Shown: positions 53,264 to 62,389, numbered from the stretch's first letter. The stretch is DNA of 64,000 nucleotides from Pseudoxanthomonas indica (GCF_900167565.1 NZ_FUZV01000002.1:1364001-1428000); one strand, 5' to 3'. Notes: generated from the letters alone by a model not told the origin. Translations and numbers: made by a program.

Positions 53264-54252
53264 TGGGGCAGGCACTTCCCTGGCTGGCGTTGCATTTCTG
53301 CATCGCCGCAGTCGGGACATGGCTGGCACGACGCTACGCCTTGCGTCGGCAACTTCTGGACGCACCCGGCGAGCGCCGCAGCCACAGCGTGGCGACACCG
53401 CGTGGCGGGGGCATCGCCATCGTTGCATCGCTGCTGGTAGCGGCCTGCTGGCTGGGCTGGCACGCACCGGAACAGCGGCTGATGTTCGCCAGCTTTGCCG
53501 TGGGCCTGGTGCTGGTGGCTGGGGTGGGCTGGTGGGATGACCACCGGCCGCTGTCCCCCTGGTGGCGCCTGGCCGTGCATGCGTTGGCGGCGACGTTGCT
53601 GGCGTGGACGTGCTGGCACGCCTCGGGCTGGCTCCCTGCCGTCGTGGCCTGGCTTGCTGTCATGGCCTTGGTGAACATCTGGAATTTCATGGATGGCATC
53701 GATGGCATCGCCTCCACCCAGGCGGCGCTGAGCGCCTTGGCGTTCCTGTTTGTTCTCGCCGGGCCGTGGGCCTGGCTGGCCGGCGCCCTGTTCGCGGCTT
53801 GCCTGGGCTTCCTGCCATTCAATTTTCCGCGCGCGCGGATTTTCCTGGGCGATGTGGGCAGCGGGGCCTTGGGCTACGCGCTGGCCGGGCTGTTGGCGGT
53901 GGCGTCGATGGCGGCACAGCCGGTCTGGCTGCTGATCCTGCCGATGCTGCCGTTCCTCGTAGACGCAGGCTTCACGTTGGCTTCGCGCATCCTGCGCGGG
54001 GACCGTTGGTGGACCCCGCATGTGGGGCATGTCTATCAGCAGGCCGCGCGCCGTTTTGGCCACGTCGCGGTTACGTTGGCTTACCTTGTGATAAGTTTCG
54101 TTACGCTCTCGTTAACTGTCTGCATGTCTAATGGGGGGGATGAGGCGGTCCAGCTCGCCTTGATCGGCAGCTGTTTCGCCGTAACACTTGCGCTGTGGGG
54201 ATGGGCGCGCAAGGGACTGTCGCACGTAGAGTCAAGGAGTCGAGACGAATGA
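53263..54252 (+). CDS. WecA/WbpL-type undecaprenyl-phosphate glycosyl-1-phosphate transferase
   Basis: A 329-residue polytopic membrane enzyme (about 10-11 helices) of the MraY/WecA superfamily. It attaches a first HexNAc-1-phosphate to the lipid carrier to start a surface polysaccharide. Motifs: WWDDHRPLSP (Asp-Asp near residue 89), NIWNFMDGIDGIA (NxxNxxDGxDG) and RIFLGDVGSGALGY (GDxGS). Start at GTG 53263, overlapping the lapB stop, is supported by the motif spacing. It is followed by a WbpM-like dehydratase, matching the WbpL-WbpM pair of Pseudomonas. Confidence 0.9.
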   Translation: MGQALPWLALHFCIAAVGTWLARRYALRRQLLDAPGERRSHSVATPRGGGIAIVASLLVAACWLGWHAPEQRLMFASFAVGLVLVAGVGWWDDHRPLSPWWRLAVHALAATLLAWTCWHASGWLPAVVAWLAVMALVNIWNFMDGIDGIASTQAALSALAFLFVLAGPWAWLAGALFAACLGFLPFNFPRARIFLGDVGSGALGYALAGLLAVASMAAQPVWLLILPMLPFLVDAGFTLASRILRGDRWWTPHVGHVYQQAARRFGHVAVTLAYLVISFVTLSLTVCMSNGGDEAVQLALIGSCFAVTLALWGWARKGLSHVESRSRDE

Positions 54253-56165
54253 ATTCATGGCGGGATCGGTTCGCAGCTGCATGGCCGCGGATTTTCATTG
54301 CCGCACATGACCTCCTGATGGTCTGGTTGTGCTGGCAGCTGCTGCACTACGCGCGCTATGCGCTGCTGCCGCAGGCTCCGGACTACCCGGTCTGGTCCAA
54401 CGAAGTGGCGATCGTCGTCACCGGCCAGGGCCTGGTGTTCTGGTGGATGGGCCTGTATCGCGGCCTCTGGCGCTTCGCCAGCCTGCCGGACCTGTGGAAT
54501 ATCGTGAAGGCGTCCGCGCTGGGTTTCCTGGCGATCATGGTCGGCTTGTTCTTCTACAACCGCTTCGGCGCGCTGCCGCGCACGGTGCTGGCGTTCTATC
54601 CATTCGCCCTGGTGATGTTCCTGGGCATGCCGCGCCTGCTGTACCGCGCCTGGAAGGACGCCCAGGCCAACCGCGCCCAGGAAAACGCCTCGCGCGTGGT
54701 CATTCTTGGCGCCGGCCGGGCGGGTGAAGCGCTGGTGCGCGAGTTGCGCCGCACCGGGGTGTACTACCCGGTGGCGTTCCTGGATGACGCCCCGCGCCTG
54801 CAAGGCACGCACCTGCAAGGCATCCCGGTACTGGGCAAACTGGACCAGGCCGCCGCCATCGCCCGCGAAACCGCCGCGCGCATGCTGGTCATCGCCATGC
54901 CGTCGCTGGATGCGCCCAGCATGCAGCGGGTCGTGGCGATCTGCGAAAGCACCGGCCTGCCGTTCCGGATGGTGCCGCGCCTGACCAATGTGCTGGACGG
55001 CCACGCGATGCCCGGCGACCTCAAGGAAGTGGCCATCGAGGATTTGCTGGGTCGCAAGTCGGTCACGCCCGATTGGAAGCTGATTCGCGGCTGGTTGGGT
55101 GGCCGCAGCGTGCTGGTCACCGGCGCGGGTGGCTCCATCGGCTCCGAACTTTGCCGCCAGTGCGCGCGTCATGGCGCCCAGCGCATCACGCTGCTGGAAA
55201 TCGACGAGCTGGCTCTGATCACCACCCAGGCCGAATTGAAGCGCTCGTTCCCCGACCTGGAAGTGTTGACCGTCCTGGGCAATTGCGGCGACCCGGCGGT
55301 GATTCGCCACGCCTTGCAGCGCTGCGAACCCGATGCCGTTTTCCATGCAGCCGCCTACAAGCAGGTGCCCCTGCTGGAAGAGCATCTGCGTGAGGCGGTG
55401 GGCAACAACGTATTGGCCACCGAGACCGTGGCCCGCGCCTGCCGCGAAGGCAGTGTCGACACCTTCGTGCTGATCTCCACGGACAAGGCGGTGGACCCGG
55501 TCAACGTGCTCGGCGCCACCAAGCGCCTGGCCGAGATGACCAGCCAGGCGCTGGATGATGGCCGTTCCGGCGGGACCCGATTCGTCACGGTGCGCTTCGG
55601 CAACGTGCTGGACTCGGCCGGCAGCGTGGTGCCGCTGTTCCGCGAGCAGATTCGCAAGGGCGGACCGGTGACGGTCACGGACCCGGAAGTGACCCGCTAC
55701 TTCATGACCATTCCCGAGGCCAGCCAGTTGATTCTGCAGGCGGCGGCGGGCGCGGCCCATGCATCCATCTACACCCTCGACATGGGCGAGCCGGTGCCGA
55801 TCCGCTTGCTGGCCGAGCAGATGATCCGCCTGGCGGGCAAGCAGGTGGGCCGCGATGTGGCCATCGTCTACACCGGCCTGCGCCCCGGCGAGAAGCTGCA
55901 CGAGAATCTGTTCTACGCCGACGAGAACTACCGTCCCACCTCGCATTCCAAGATCATGCAGGCCGAGCCACGTGGGGTGGCGGCGGACTTCATCGAGCTG
56001 GCCCTGCAGCGCCTGCGCGCCGCCCATGGGCGCTTTGACGAGGAAGAAATGCAGGAAGTACTGCGGATCGCCGTGCCGGAGTTCTCGCCGCTTGAACGCG
56101 ACGTTGAACCTGCCTCGGCTAACATCGTGGTCTTCCCCGCACGCGAAGCCCGCAGGACACGATGA
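54249..56165 (+). CDS. CapD/WbpM-type UDP-sugar 4,6-dehydratase/epimerase, membrane-bound
   Basis: A 638-residue protein with four N-terminal membrane helices (about 15-130). A CoA-binding-like Rossmann domain follows (about 150-250, VVILGAGRAGEALVREL). The catalytic short-chain-dehydrogenase domain (about 295-600) has the NAD loop VLVTGAGGSIGSELC, AAYKQVPLLEEH, and the STDKAVDPVNVLGATKR active-site region. It makes UDP-4-keto-6-deoxy sugar precursors of O-antigen or capsule. Start ATG overlaps the preceding stop (ATGA) and its own stop overlaps galU, so the set is one operon. Confidence 0.92.
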   Translation: MNSWRDRFAAAWPRIFIAAHDLLMVWLCWQLLHYARYALLPQAPDYPVWSNEVAIVVTGQGLVFWWMGLYRGLWRFASLPDLWNIVKASALGFLAIMVGLFFYNRFGALPRTVLAFYPFALVMFLGMPRLLYRAWKDAQANRAQENASRVVILGAGRAGEALVRELRRTGVYYPVAFLDDAPRLQGTHLQGIPVLGKLDQAAAIARETAARMLVIAMPSLDAPSMQRVVAICESTGLPFRMVPRLTNVLDGHAMPGDLKEVAIEDLLGRKSVTPDWKLIRGWLGGRSVLVTGAGGSIGSELCRQCARHGAQRITLLEIDELALITTQAELKRSFPDLEVLTVLGNCGDPAVIRHALQRCEPDAVFHAAAYKQVPLLEEHLREAVGNNVLATETVARACREGSVDTFVLISTDKAVDPVNVLGATKRLAEMTSQALDDGRSGGTRFVTVRFGNVLDSAGSVVPLFREQIRKGGPVTVTDPEVTRYFMTIPEASQLILQAAAGAAHASIYTLDMGEPVPIRLLAEQMIRLAGKQVGRDVAIVYTGLRPGEKLHENLFYADENYRPTSHSKIMQAEPRGVAADFIELALQRLRAAHGRFDEEEMQEVLRIAVPEFSPLERDVEPASANIVVFPAREARRTR

Positions 56166-57061
56166 CCCGACGCATTCGAAAGGCTGTATTCCCCGTTGCC
56201 GGCCTCGGCACGCGTTTTCTCCCCGCCACCAAGACCGTGCCCAAGGAAATGCTGCCGATCATCGATCGGCCGCTGATCCAGTACGCCGTGGATGAGGCCA
56301 TCGAGGCCGGTTGCGATACGTTGATCTTCGTGACCAACCGTTACAAGCATGCGGTGGCCGACTACTTCGACAAGGCCTACGAGCTGGAACAGAAGCTCGA
56401 GCGGGCCGGCAAGCACGAGCAGTTGGAACTGGTGCGCAACGTGCTGCCCGAGGGCGTGCGTGCGGTGTTCGTCACCCAAGCCGAAGCCCTGGGGCTGGGC
56501 CATGCGGTCCTGTGCGCCAAGCCGATCGTGGGCGATGAACCCTTCGCGGTCGTCCTGCCTGACGATTTGATCTGGAATCGCGGCCCCGGTGCACTCAAGC
56601 AGATGGCCGATGCCGCCGAAGCCACTGGCGCCAGCATGATTGCGGTGCAGGACGTGGCGCCGGAACAGACCGCCAGCTACGGCATCGTGGCGACCGACGC
56701 GTTTGCCGGGCGCTCGGGCCGCATCAATCGCATCGTCGAAAAACCCGCCCCGGAAGTCGCGCCCAGCAATCTGGCCGTGGTCGGTCGCTATGTGCTGGAC
56801 GGCAGCATTTTCGACCTGCTCGAGAACACCACGCCCGGAGCCGGCGGCGAGATTCAGCTGACCGACGCCATCGAAACGTTGCTGGGCCAGAAGCCGGTGC
56901 ATGCCTACCGCTTCCAGGGCACGCGCTTCGATTGCGGTACCCATATCGGCTTGATCGAAGCCACCATCCGCTATGCGCTGGACCATGAAAAGCTCAGCGA
57001 CGCCGCCCGCGACATGATGCAGAGCGCCCTCAGCGAACTGGGCGTGACTGACCTGGAGTAG
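56162..57061 (+). CDS. galU: UTP-glucose-1-phosphate uridylyltransferase
   Basis: A 299-residue nucleotidyltransferase producing UDP-glucose for LPS core, polysaccharides and periplasmic glucans. Motifs: FPVAGLGTRFLPATKTVPKEMLPIIDRP at the N-terminus (nucleotide loop), DDLIWNRGPG, and EKPAPEVAPSNLAVVGRYVL. Its ATG overlaps the end of the dehydratase gene (ATGA), so it is in the same transcript. It links the surface polysaccharide genes to central sugar metabolism. Confidence 0.96.
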   Translation: MTRRIRKAVFPVAGLGTRFLPATKTVPKEMLPIIDRPLIQYAVDEAIEAGCDTLIFVTNRYKHAVADYFDKAYELEQKLERAGKHEQLELVRNVLPEGVRAVFVTQAEALGLGHAVLCAKPIVGDEPFAVVLPDDLIWNRGPGALKQMADAAEATGASMIAVQDVAPEQTASYGIVATDAFAGRSGRINRIVEKPAPEVAPSNLAVVGRYVLDGSIFDLLENTTPGAGGEIQLTDAIETLLGQKPVHAYRFQGTRFDCGTHIGLIEATIRYALDHEKLSDAARDMMQSALSELGVTDLE

Positions 57062-57065
57062 GGCG

Positions 57066-57401
57066 GTGAACGAGTCGATCAGCTGGGCGGACTTCGAGAA
57101 AGTCCACCTGTGTGCCGGTACCGTGCTGCGGGTGGAAGAATTTCCCGAGGCGCGCAAGCCGGCCTGGAAGCTGTGGGTCGATTTCGGGCCGCATGGGGTC
57201 CGCAAGACCAGCGCCCAGGTGCGCGCGCTGTATGAAGCGGACGACTTGATCGGCCGGCAGATCGTCGGCGTAATCAATTTCCCGCCCAAACAGGTGGGGC
57301 CGTTTGTCTCGGAATTCCTGTTGACCGGGTTTCCCACCGACGAGGGCGTGGTCATCACCACGCTCGAGCGGGCCGTGCCGAATGGAACGCGGCTGGCCTG
57401 A
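57066..57401 (+). CDS. CsaA-like tRNA-binding domain protein
   Basis: A 111-residue OB-fold protein of the EMAP/Arc1p tRNA-binding family, from a GTG start. Its sequence pattern is that of CsaA: VHLCAGTVLRVEEFPEARKPAWKLWVDFGPHGVRKTSAQV and GRQIVGVINFPPKQVGPFVSEFLLTGF. Free-standing copies bind tRNA and have been described as export-linked chaperones. It is 4 bases after galU, and a strong terminator follows, so it is probably the operon's last gene. Link to polysaccharide synthesis is unknown. Confidence 0.88.
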   Translation: MNESISWADFEKVHLCAGTVLRVEEFPEARKPAWKLWVDFGPHGVRKTSAQVRALYEADDLIGRQIVGVINFPPKQVGPFVSEFLLTGFPTDEGVVITTLERAVPNGTRLA

Positions 57402-57429
57402 GCGGCTGGCGCCGTTGTCCGGGTAAAAG

Positions 57430-57455
57430 AAAAGGGCAGCCGAGGCTGCCCTTTT
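57430..57455. terminator. Bidirectional intrinsic terminator
   Basis: A perfect inverted repeat AAAAGGGCAGC-cgag-GCTGCCCTTTT closes the galU operon on the plus strand and fadA on the minus strand. Confidence 0.92.
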
Positions 57456-57476
57456 CTGTCCTGCACGCGCCCGAAC

Positions 57477-58682
57477 TTACAGCGCTTCGAAGATGCCTGC
57501 CGCGCCCATGCCGGTGCCGATGCACATGGTCACCATGCCGTACTTCAACTGGCGGCGGCGCAGGCCGTGCACCAGGGTCGCGGTGCGTACCGCGCCGGTT
57601 GCGCCGAGCGGATGGCCCAGGGCGATGGCGCCGCCAAGCGGATTGATCTTGCCCGGGTCCAGCTCGCTGTCGCGGATGACCGCCAGGGCCTGCGCGGCAA
57701 AGGCTTCGTTGAGCTCGATCCAGTCCAGCTGATCCTTGGTCAGTCCGGCCTGCTTGAGCGCCTTGGGAATCGCGGCGATCGGGCCGATGCCCATCACTTC
57801 CGGACGCACGCCGGCCACCGAGAAGCTGACGAAGCGCGCCAACGGGGTCAGGCCGTAGTCCTTGATCGCCTGCTCCGAAGCCAACAGCACCGCGCCGGCG
57901 CCGTCGCTCATCTGCGAGGAGTTGCCAGCGGTGACGCTGCCGCCAAACTGGCCGTTGCGGAACACCGGGCGCAGTTTGCCCAGGCCTTCCAGCGAGGTAT
58001 CGGCGCGCGGGCCTTCGTCGTTCTCGACCAGCAGTGAGCGCAGGCGGATGGTGTTGCCGGCCAGGTCGGGCTGGTGCGAGCGCACTTCATACGGCGAGAT
58101 TTCGGACTTGAATTCACCGGCGGCGATCGCGGCCAGCGCCTTCTGGTGCGAGGCGAGGGCGAAGGCATCCTGCTGCTCGCGCGAGATCTTCCATTCCTCG
58201 GCGACCTTCTCGGCGGTGATGCCCATACCGTAGGCGATGGCGACGTGGTCGTCCTTGAACACCGACGGCGACAGCGCGACCTTGTTGCCCATCATCGGCA
58301 CCATCGACATCGACTCGGTGCCGCCGGCCAGCATCAGGTCGGCATTGCCCAGGCGGATCTGATCCGCGGCCAGCGCCACGGCCTGCAGGCCGGAGGAGCA
58401 GAAGCGGTTGATGGTCTGTGCGGCGATGGTGTTGGGCAGGCCGGCCAGCAGCACGCCAATGCGCGCCACATTCATGCCTTGCTCGCCCTCGGGCATGGCG
58501 CAGCCAATGATGGCGTCGTCGATCCGGCCCAGGTCGATGCCCGGCGCCTGCGCCACCACCGACTTCAGCACATGCGCGAGCATGTCGTCAGGACGGGTAT
58601 TGCGGAACACGCCCTTCGGGGCCTTGCCGACCGGGGTACGGGTGGCGGCGACGATGTAGGCTTCTTGGATTTGCTTGCTCAT
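57477..58682 (-). CDS. fadA: Acetyl-CoA C-acyltransferase (3-ketoacyl-CoA thiolase)
   Basis: A 401-residue thiolase, the last step of fatty-acid beta-oxidation. Catalytic Cys is in NRFCSSGLQAVALAA (near residue 92), with the conserved His in ALGHPLGATGAVR and the second Cys in CIGTGMGAAGIFEAL. The start MSKQIQEAYIVAATRTPVGK is chosen by homology. It follows the multifunctional beta-oxidation protein by 23 bases on the same strand. Confidence 0.95.
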   Translation of the reverse strand: MSKQIQEAYIVAATRTPVGKAPKGVFRNTRPDDMLAHVLKSVVAQAPGIDLGRIDDAIIGCAMPEGEQGMNVARIGVLLAGLPNTIAAQTINRFCSSGLQAVALAADQIRLGNADLMLAGGTESMSMVPMMGNKVALSPSVFKDDHVAIAYGMGITAEKVAEEWKISREQQDAFALASHQKALAAIAAGEFKSEISPYEVRSHQPDLAGNTIRLRSLLVENDEGPRADTSLEGLGKLRPVFRNGQFGGSVTAGNSSQMSDGAGAVLLASEQAIKDYGLTPLARFVSFSVAGVRPEVMGIGPIAAIPKALKQAGLTKDQLDWIELNEAFAAQALAVIRDSELDPGKINPLGGAIALGHPLGATGAVRTATLVHGLRRRQLKYGMVTMCIGTGMGAAGIFEAL

Positions 58683-58705
58683 GGTCTTTCCTGAATAGGT
58701 GGCGA

Positions 58706-61078
58706 TCAGTTGCGCAGCGGCTTGCCGGTCTTGAGCATGTGCGCGATGCGGGCCTGGGTCTTTTCCTGCTGCGCCAGTTCGACAAAGTGCTGGCGCTCGA
58801 GCTTGAGCAGCCATTCCTCGTCGACCAGCGCGCCGCGATCCACTTCACCGCCACACAGCACGGTGGCGATGCGGCTGGCGATCTCGTAGTCGTATTCACT
58901 GATGAAGCGGCCTTCCAGCATGTTGACCAGCATCATCTTGAAGGTGGCGATGCCGACGTCGCCCGCCACCTGGATGCGCCGCGCCGGCATCGGCGGACGG
59001 TAGCCGCTCTCGTGCAGCGCCAGCACCTGCTGCTTGGCCACGTACAACTGCTCGTAGGCATTGAACACCACCAGATCAGTGGCGCGCATCAGGCCCAGTT
59101 CCTTGGCTTCCATCGCCGAGGCCGAGACCTTGGCCATCGCCACGGTTTCAAAGGTGCGCTTGAGCTCGGCGAACACATCGCCGCCCGGGCCTGCGGCCTG
59201 CGAAGCGCGCACGGCGATTTCCTTCAGACCACCGCCGGCCGGCAGCAGACCGACGCCGGCTTCCACCAGGCCGATGTAGCTTTCCAGCGAGGCCACGGTG
59301 CGCGCGCTGTGCATCTGGAACTCGCAACCGCCGCCCAGGGCCAGGCCGCGCACGGCGGCGACCACGGGCACCAGCGAGTACTTGATGCGCTGACTGGTGG
59401 CCTGGAAGTTGGCGACCATCGCCTCGAACTCGGCGACCTTGCCCGCCTGCAACGCGCCCAGCGCGCCGGCCAGGTCTGCGCCGGCGGAGAAGGGCTCCTT
59501 CGGCTGCCAGATCACCAGGCCCTTGAACTTCTGCTCGGCGATCGTCACCGCCTGCTGCAGGCCATCGAGCACGGCATCGGACACTGTGTTCATCTTGGTC
59601 TTGAAGCTGACCACACCCACGCCGTCGCCATCGGTCCACAGCCGCACGCCGTCGTTCTCGAACACCGTTTCGCCCTGCGGGAACACTTCGCCCAGCAGCG
59701 GATCAGGGAAACGCTGGCGCTGATACACCGGCAGGTTGGAACGCGGCAGTTTGACGTTGCGGGCCGGGCTGTAGCTGCCTTCGGCGGCATGCACGCCTTC
59801 GCGGCCGTCAAACACCCAGTTGGGCAGCGGCGCGCTGCTCATGCTCTTGCCGGCGACGATGTCATCGGCAATCCACTGCGCCACCTGCTTCCAGCCGGCG
59901 GCCTGCCAGGTTTCGAACGGGCCGAGCGACCAGCCGTAACCCCAGCGGATCGCCAAGTCCACGTCGCGCGCGGTCTCGGCGATGTCGGCCAGGTGGTAGG
60001 CGCTGTAATGGAAAAGATCGCGGAACACCGCCCACAGGAACTGCGCCTGCGGGTGCTGGCTTTCGCGCAGTTTCTGGAACTTCTCGGCCGGGTTCTTCAG
60101 CTTGAGGATTTCCACCACTTCCGGCGCGGCCACGCGATCGGCGGGGCGGTAGTCCTGTTGCTGCAGGTCGAGTACCACGATGTCCTTGCCGACCTTGCGG
60201 AAAATGCCGGCGCCGGTCTTCTGGCCGAGCGCGCCCTTCTGGATCAGCGCGTCCAGCCACTTCGGCGACTTGAAGTAGGAATGCCACGGATCCTCGGGCA
60301 GGGTGTCGCCCATGGTCTTGATGACGTGCGCCATCGTGTCCAGGCCGACCACGTCGGAGGTGCGATAAGTCGCGGACTTGGGCCGGCCAATCAGCGGGCC
60401 GGTCAGGGCGTCGACTTCATCAAAGCCGAGGCCCGAAGCGGCGGTGTGGTGCGCGGTGGCCAGGATCGAGAACACGCCGATGCGGTTGCCGATGAAGTTG
60501 GGCGTGTCCTTGGCATACACCACGCCCTTGCCCAGGGTGGTGGTCAGGAAGGTTTCCAGGCCCTCCAGCACGGCGGCATCGGTGGTGCGGGCCGGGATCA
60601 ATTCGGCCAGGTGCATGTAACGGGGCGGGTTGAAGAAGTGCACGCCGCAGAAGCGGTGGCGCAGCTGTTCCGGCAGCACTTCGGCCAGGCTGTTGATGCC
60701 CAGGCCCGAGGTGTTGCTGGCCAGCACGGCATGATCGGCCACGAACGGGGCAATCTTCTTGTACAGGTCCTGCTTCCAGTCCATCCGCTCGGCGATCGCT
60801 TCGATGATCAGGTCGCAGCCTTTCAGGTGCTCCAGACCGGTCTCGTAGTTGGCCGGCGTGATCAGCTCGGCCAGCGCTTTGCTGGCGAGCGGGGCAGGGC
60901 TGAGCTTGGCCAGGTTGGCGATGGCCTTCTGCACAACGCCATCGGGATGGCCTTCCTTCGCGGGCAGATCGAACAGGACGGTATCGACACCGGCATTGGT
61001 CAGGTGGGCGGCGATCTGGGCGCCCATCACACCGGCGCCCAGCACGGCCGCCTTGCGAACAAGCAATGGATTGGACAT
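58706..61078 (-). CDS. FadN-type 3-hydroxyacyl-CoA dehydrogenase / enoyl-CoA hydratase
   Basis: A 790-residue beta-oxidation multienzyme. The order is dehydrogenase first (about 1-400): NAD loop AVLGAGVMGAQIAAHLTNAGV, then IAERMDWKQDL and the second half FDEVDALTGPLIGRPKSATYRTSDVVGLD. The enoyl-CoA hydratase/isomerase part follows (about 440-700): VIWQPKEPFSAGADLAG and the oxyanion segment AAVRGLALGGGCEFQMHSAR. This is the reverse of E. coli FadB (hydratase first) and matches FadN of Bacillus. It lies 27 bases from a TetR regulator gene. Confidence 0.92.
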   Translation of the reverse strand: MSNPLLVRKAAVLGAGVMGAQIAAHLTNAGVDTVLFDLPAKEGHPDGVVQKAIANLAKLSPAPLASKALAELITPANYETGLEHLKGCDLIIEAIAERMDWKQDLYKKIAPFVADHAVLASNTSGLGINSLAEVLPEQLRHRFCGVHFFNPPRYMHLAELIPARTTDAAVLEGLETFLTTTLGKGVVYAKDTPNFIGNRIGVFSILATAHHTAASGLGFDEVDALTGPLIGRPKSATYRTSDVVGLDTMAHVIKTMGDTLPEDPWHSYFKSPKWLDALIQKGALGQKTGAGIFRKVGKDIVVLDLQQQDYRPADRVAAPEVVEILKLKNPAEKFQKLRESQHPQAQFLWAVFRDLFHYSAYHLADIAETARDVDLAIRWGYGWSLGPFETWQAAGWKQVAQWIADDIVAGKSMSSAPLPNWVFDGREGVHAAEGSYSPARNVKLPRSNLPVYQRQRFPDPLLGEVFPQGETVFENDGVRLWTDGDGVGVVSFKTKMNTVSDAVLDGLQQAVTIAEQKFKGLVIWQPKEPFSAGADLAGALGALQAGKVAEFEAMVANFQATSQRIKYSLVPVVAAVRGLALGGGCEFQMHSARTVASLESYIGLVEAGVGLLPAGGGLKEIAVRASQAAGPGGDVFAELKRTFETVAMAKVSASAMEAKELGLMRATDLVVFNAYEQLYVAKQQVLALHESGYRPPMPARRIQVAGDVGIATFKMMLVNMLEGRFISEYDYEIASRIATVLCGGEVDRGALVDEEWLLKLERQHFVELAQQEKTQARIAHMLKTGKPLRN

Positions 61079-61105
61079 GGGTAGTTCCTTGGATTGCAGG
61101 GTTGT

Positions 61106-61738
61106 TTACTTGTTGCGGTCGGCACGCAGGCCGGCCGCGGCGAAGCGGATGAGTTCGCGGGCGGCGCGTTCGCGGTGCGCGGCCTCGCTGATGCCGTGCG
61201 GGCGCTTGATGAGGCCGAAGTCCGCCATGGCGTAGGTCAGGGCGCCGGAGAAGAAGTCCAGCCGCCAGTAAAGTTCCTCCTTGCTCAGTCCGGGCACGCA
61301 GTCGGCAATGGCCTTGCCGAACTCGCGCAGCACATGACCGTAGTGATCAGACAGGAACTGGCGCAAGCCATCGTTCTTTTCGGCGTAGGCGCGGGCAATG
61401 ACCCGCACGAACGCGCCGCCTCCGTGGCGGTCCTGGGCCAGGGCCAGGGCGGGCTCGACAAAGGCCGCCAGGATCGGCTCCAACTCGCCGGAATGCTGCT
61501 CCAGCGCCGCCTTGAGCAGGGCCAGGCGCTGGCTGGTCATGTCGTCCATGCGCCGGCGGAAGACCTCATTGACCAGGTTTTCCTTGGATCCGAAGTGGTA
61601 GTTGACCGCGGCAATGTTGACGTCGGCCCGGCCGGTGACCTGGCGCAGCGATGTGCCGGCAAAACCGTGCTGGGCAAACAGCTCCTCGGCGGCGCCGAGG
61701 ATGCGTTCCTTGGTGGAAAAGTGGGTGGCGTTGCCCAT
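61106..61738 (-). CDS. TetR-family regulator, PsrA-like, of the fatty-acid oxidation operon
   Basis: A 210-residue regulator with an N-terminal helix-turn-helix (about 10-60): ILGAAEELFAQHGFAGTSLRQVTGRADVNIAAVNYHFGSKENLV. The ligand domain is helical. This pattern matches PsrA, which represses fadBA-type genes and is released by long-chain fatty acids. It is the first gene of the beta-oxidation transcript, and a PsrA-like palindrome lies 17 bases upstream of its ATG, so autoregulation and control of the two downstream genes are expected. Confidence 0.85.
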   Translation of the reverse strand: MGNATHFSTKERILGAAEELFAQHGFAGTSLRQVTGRADVNIAAVNYHFGSKENLVNEVFRRRMDDMTSQRLALLKAALEQHSGELEPILAAFVEPALALAQDRHGGGAFVRVIARAYAEKNDGLRQFLSDHYGHVLREFGKAIADCVPGLSKEELYWRLDFFSGALTYAMADFGLIKRPHGISEAAHRERAARELIRFAAAGLRADRNK

Positions 61739-61754
61739 GGGCGGTGACTCCGTT

Positions 61755-61774
61755 AATCAAACGCTCGTTTGATT
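61755..61774. promoter_or_regulatory. PsrA-like operator
   Basis: The near-perfect palindrome AATCAAACG-CT-CGTTTGATT has the CAAAC(N4)GTTTG core described for PsrA boxes. It lies just upstream of the TetR gene, on the side facing ndk. Confidence 0.75.
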
Positions 61775-61832
61775 GTCCATTCGGGGCGGTACGGTGTCAT
61801 GCTGTGGTGCAACATAAATCCTGTACCGGCGG

Positions 61833-61861
61833 ATGCCAAATTGCCGGCGATACGTTAGAAT
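61833..61861 (+). promoter_or_regulatory. Possible promoter upstream of ndk
   Basis: ATGCCA (61833-61838, four of six consensus bases) is followed at 17 bases by TAGAAT (61856-61861, five of six). A start near 61868 would give an 87-base leader containing a terminator-like hairpin. Confidence 0.4.
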
Positions 61862-61884
61862 CTCGCTACGCAATTCAATCTAAG

Positions 61885-61908
61885 CCCGTGTTTCGACGCG
61901 GGTTTTTT
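61885..61908 (+). terminator. Intrinsic-terminator-like hairpin in the ndk leader
   Basis: CCCGTG pairs with CGCGGG (one G-T pair) around a TTTCGA loop, followed by six T. No gene on the plus strand ends just upstream, so it may attenuate ndk or end a very short transcript. A second palindrome, GGGCC-gtcagt-GGCCC, lies at 61920-61935. Confidence 0.6.
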
Positions 61909-61954
61909 CATGTTAACCTTGGGCCGTCAGTGGCCCGCCAACGGAGAATTCCCC

Positions 61955-62380
61955 ATGGCGCTGGAGCGCACCCTGTCCATCATCAAGCCCGATGCCGTTG
62001 CCAAGAACGTCGTCGGCGAAATCTATTCCCGCTTCGAAAAGGCCGGCCTGAAGATTGCCGCCTCCAAGATGAAGCATCTGTCGCGTCGTGAAGCCGAAGG
62101 TTTCTACGCCGTGCACCGCGAGCGTCCGTTCTTCAATGCACTGGTTGAGTTCATGATCTCCGGTCCGGTGGTCGTGCAGGTGCTGGAAGGCGAGAACGCC
62201 GTGCTGAAGCACCGCGACATCCTCGGCGCCACCAATCCGAAGGACGCTGCGCCGGGCACCATCCGCGCCGACTTCGCCGATTCGATCGACGCCAATGCCG
62301 CACACGGTTCGGACTCGGTCGAAAACGCGAACATCGAGATCGCGTATTTCTTCCCCGCCACCGACGTGTACGCGCGCTAA
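61955..62380 (+). CDS. ndk: Nucleoside diphosphate kinase
   Basis: A 141-residue enzyme balancing nucleoside triphosphate pools. The start [17 protein letters not shown] is typical; the phosphorylated His is in [12 protein letters not shown] near residue 117. The ATG at 61955 follows GGAG at 8 bases. The ndk-rlmN-pilF order is conserved in gammaproteobacteria. The leader has a terminator-like hairpin that may affect its expression. Confidence 0.97.
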   Translation: MALERTLSIIKPDAVAKNVVGEIYSRFEKAGLKIAASKMKHLSRREAEGFYAVHRERPFFNALVEFMISGPVVVQVLEGENAVLKHRDILGATNPKDAAPGTIRADFADSIDANAAHGSDSVENANIEIAYFFPATDVYAR

Positions 62381-62389
62381 GCCATAGCG

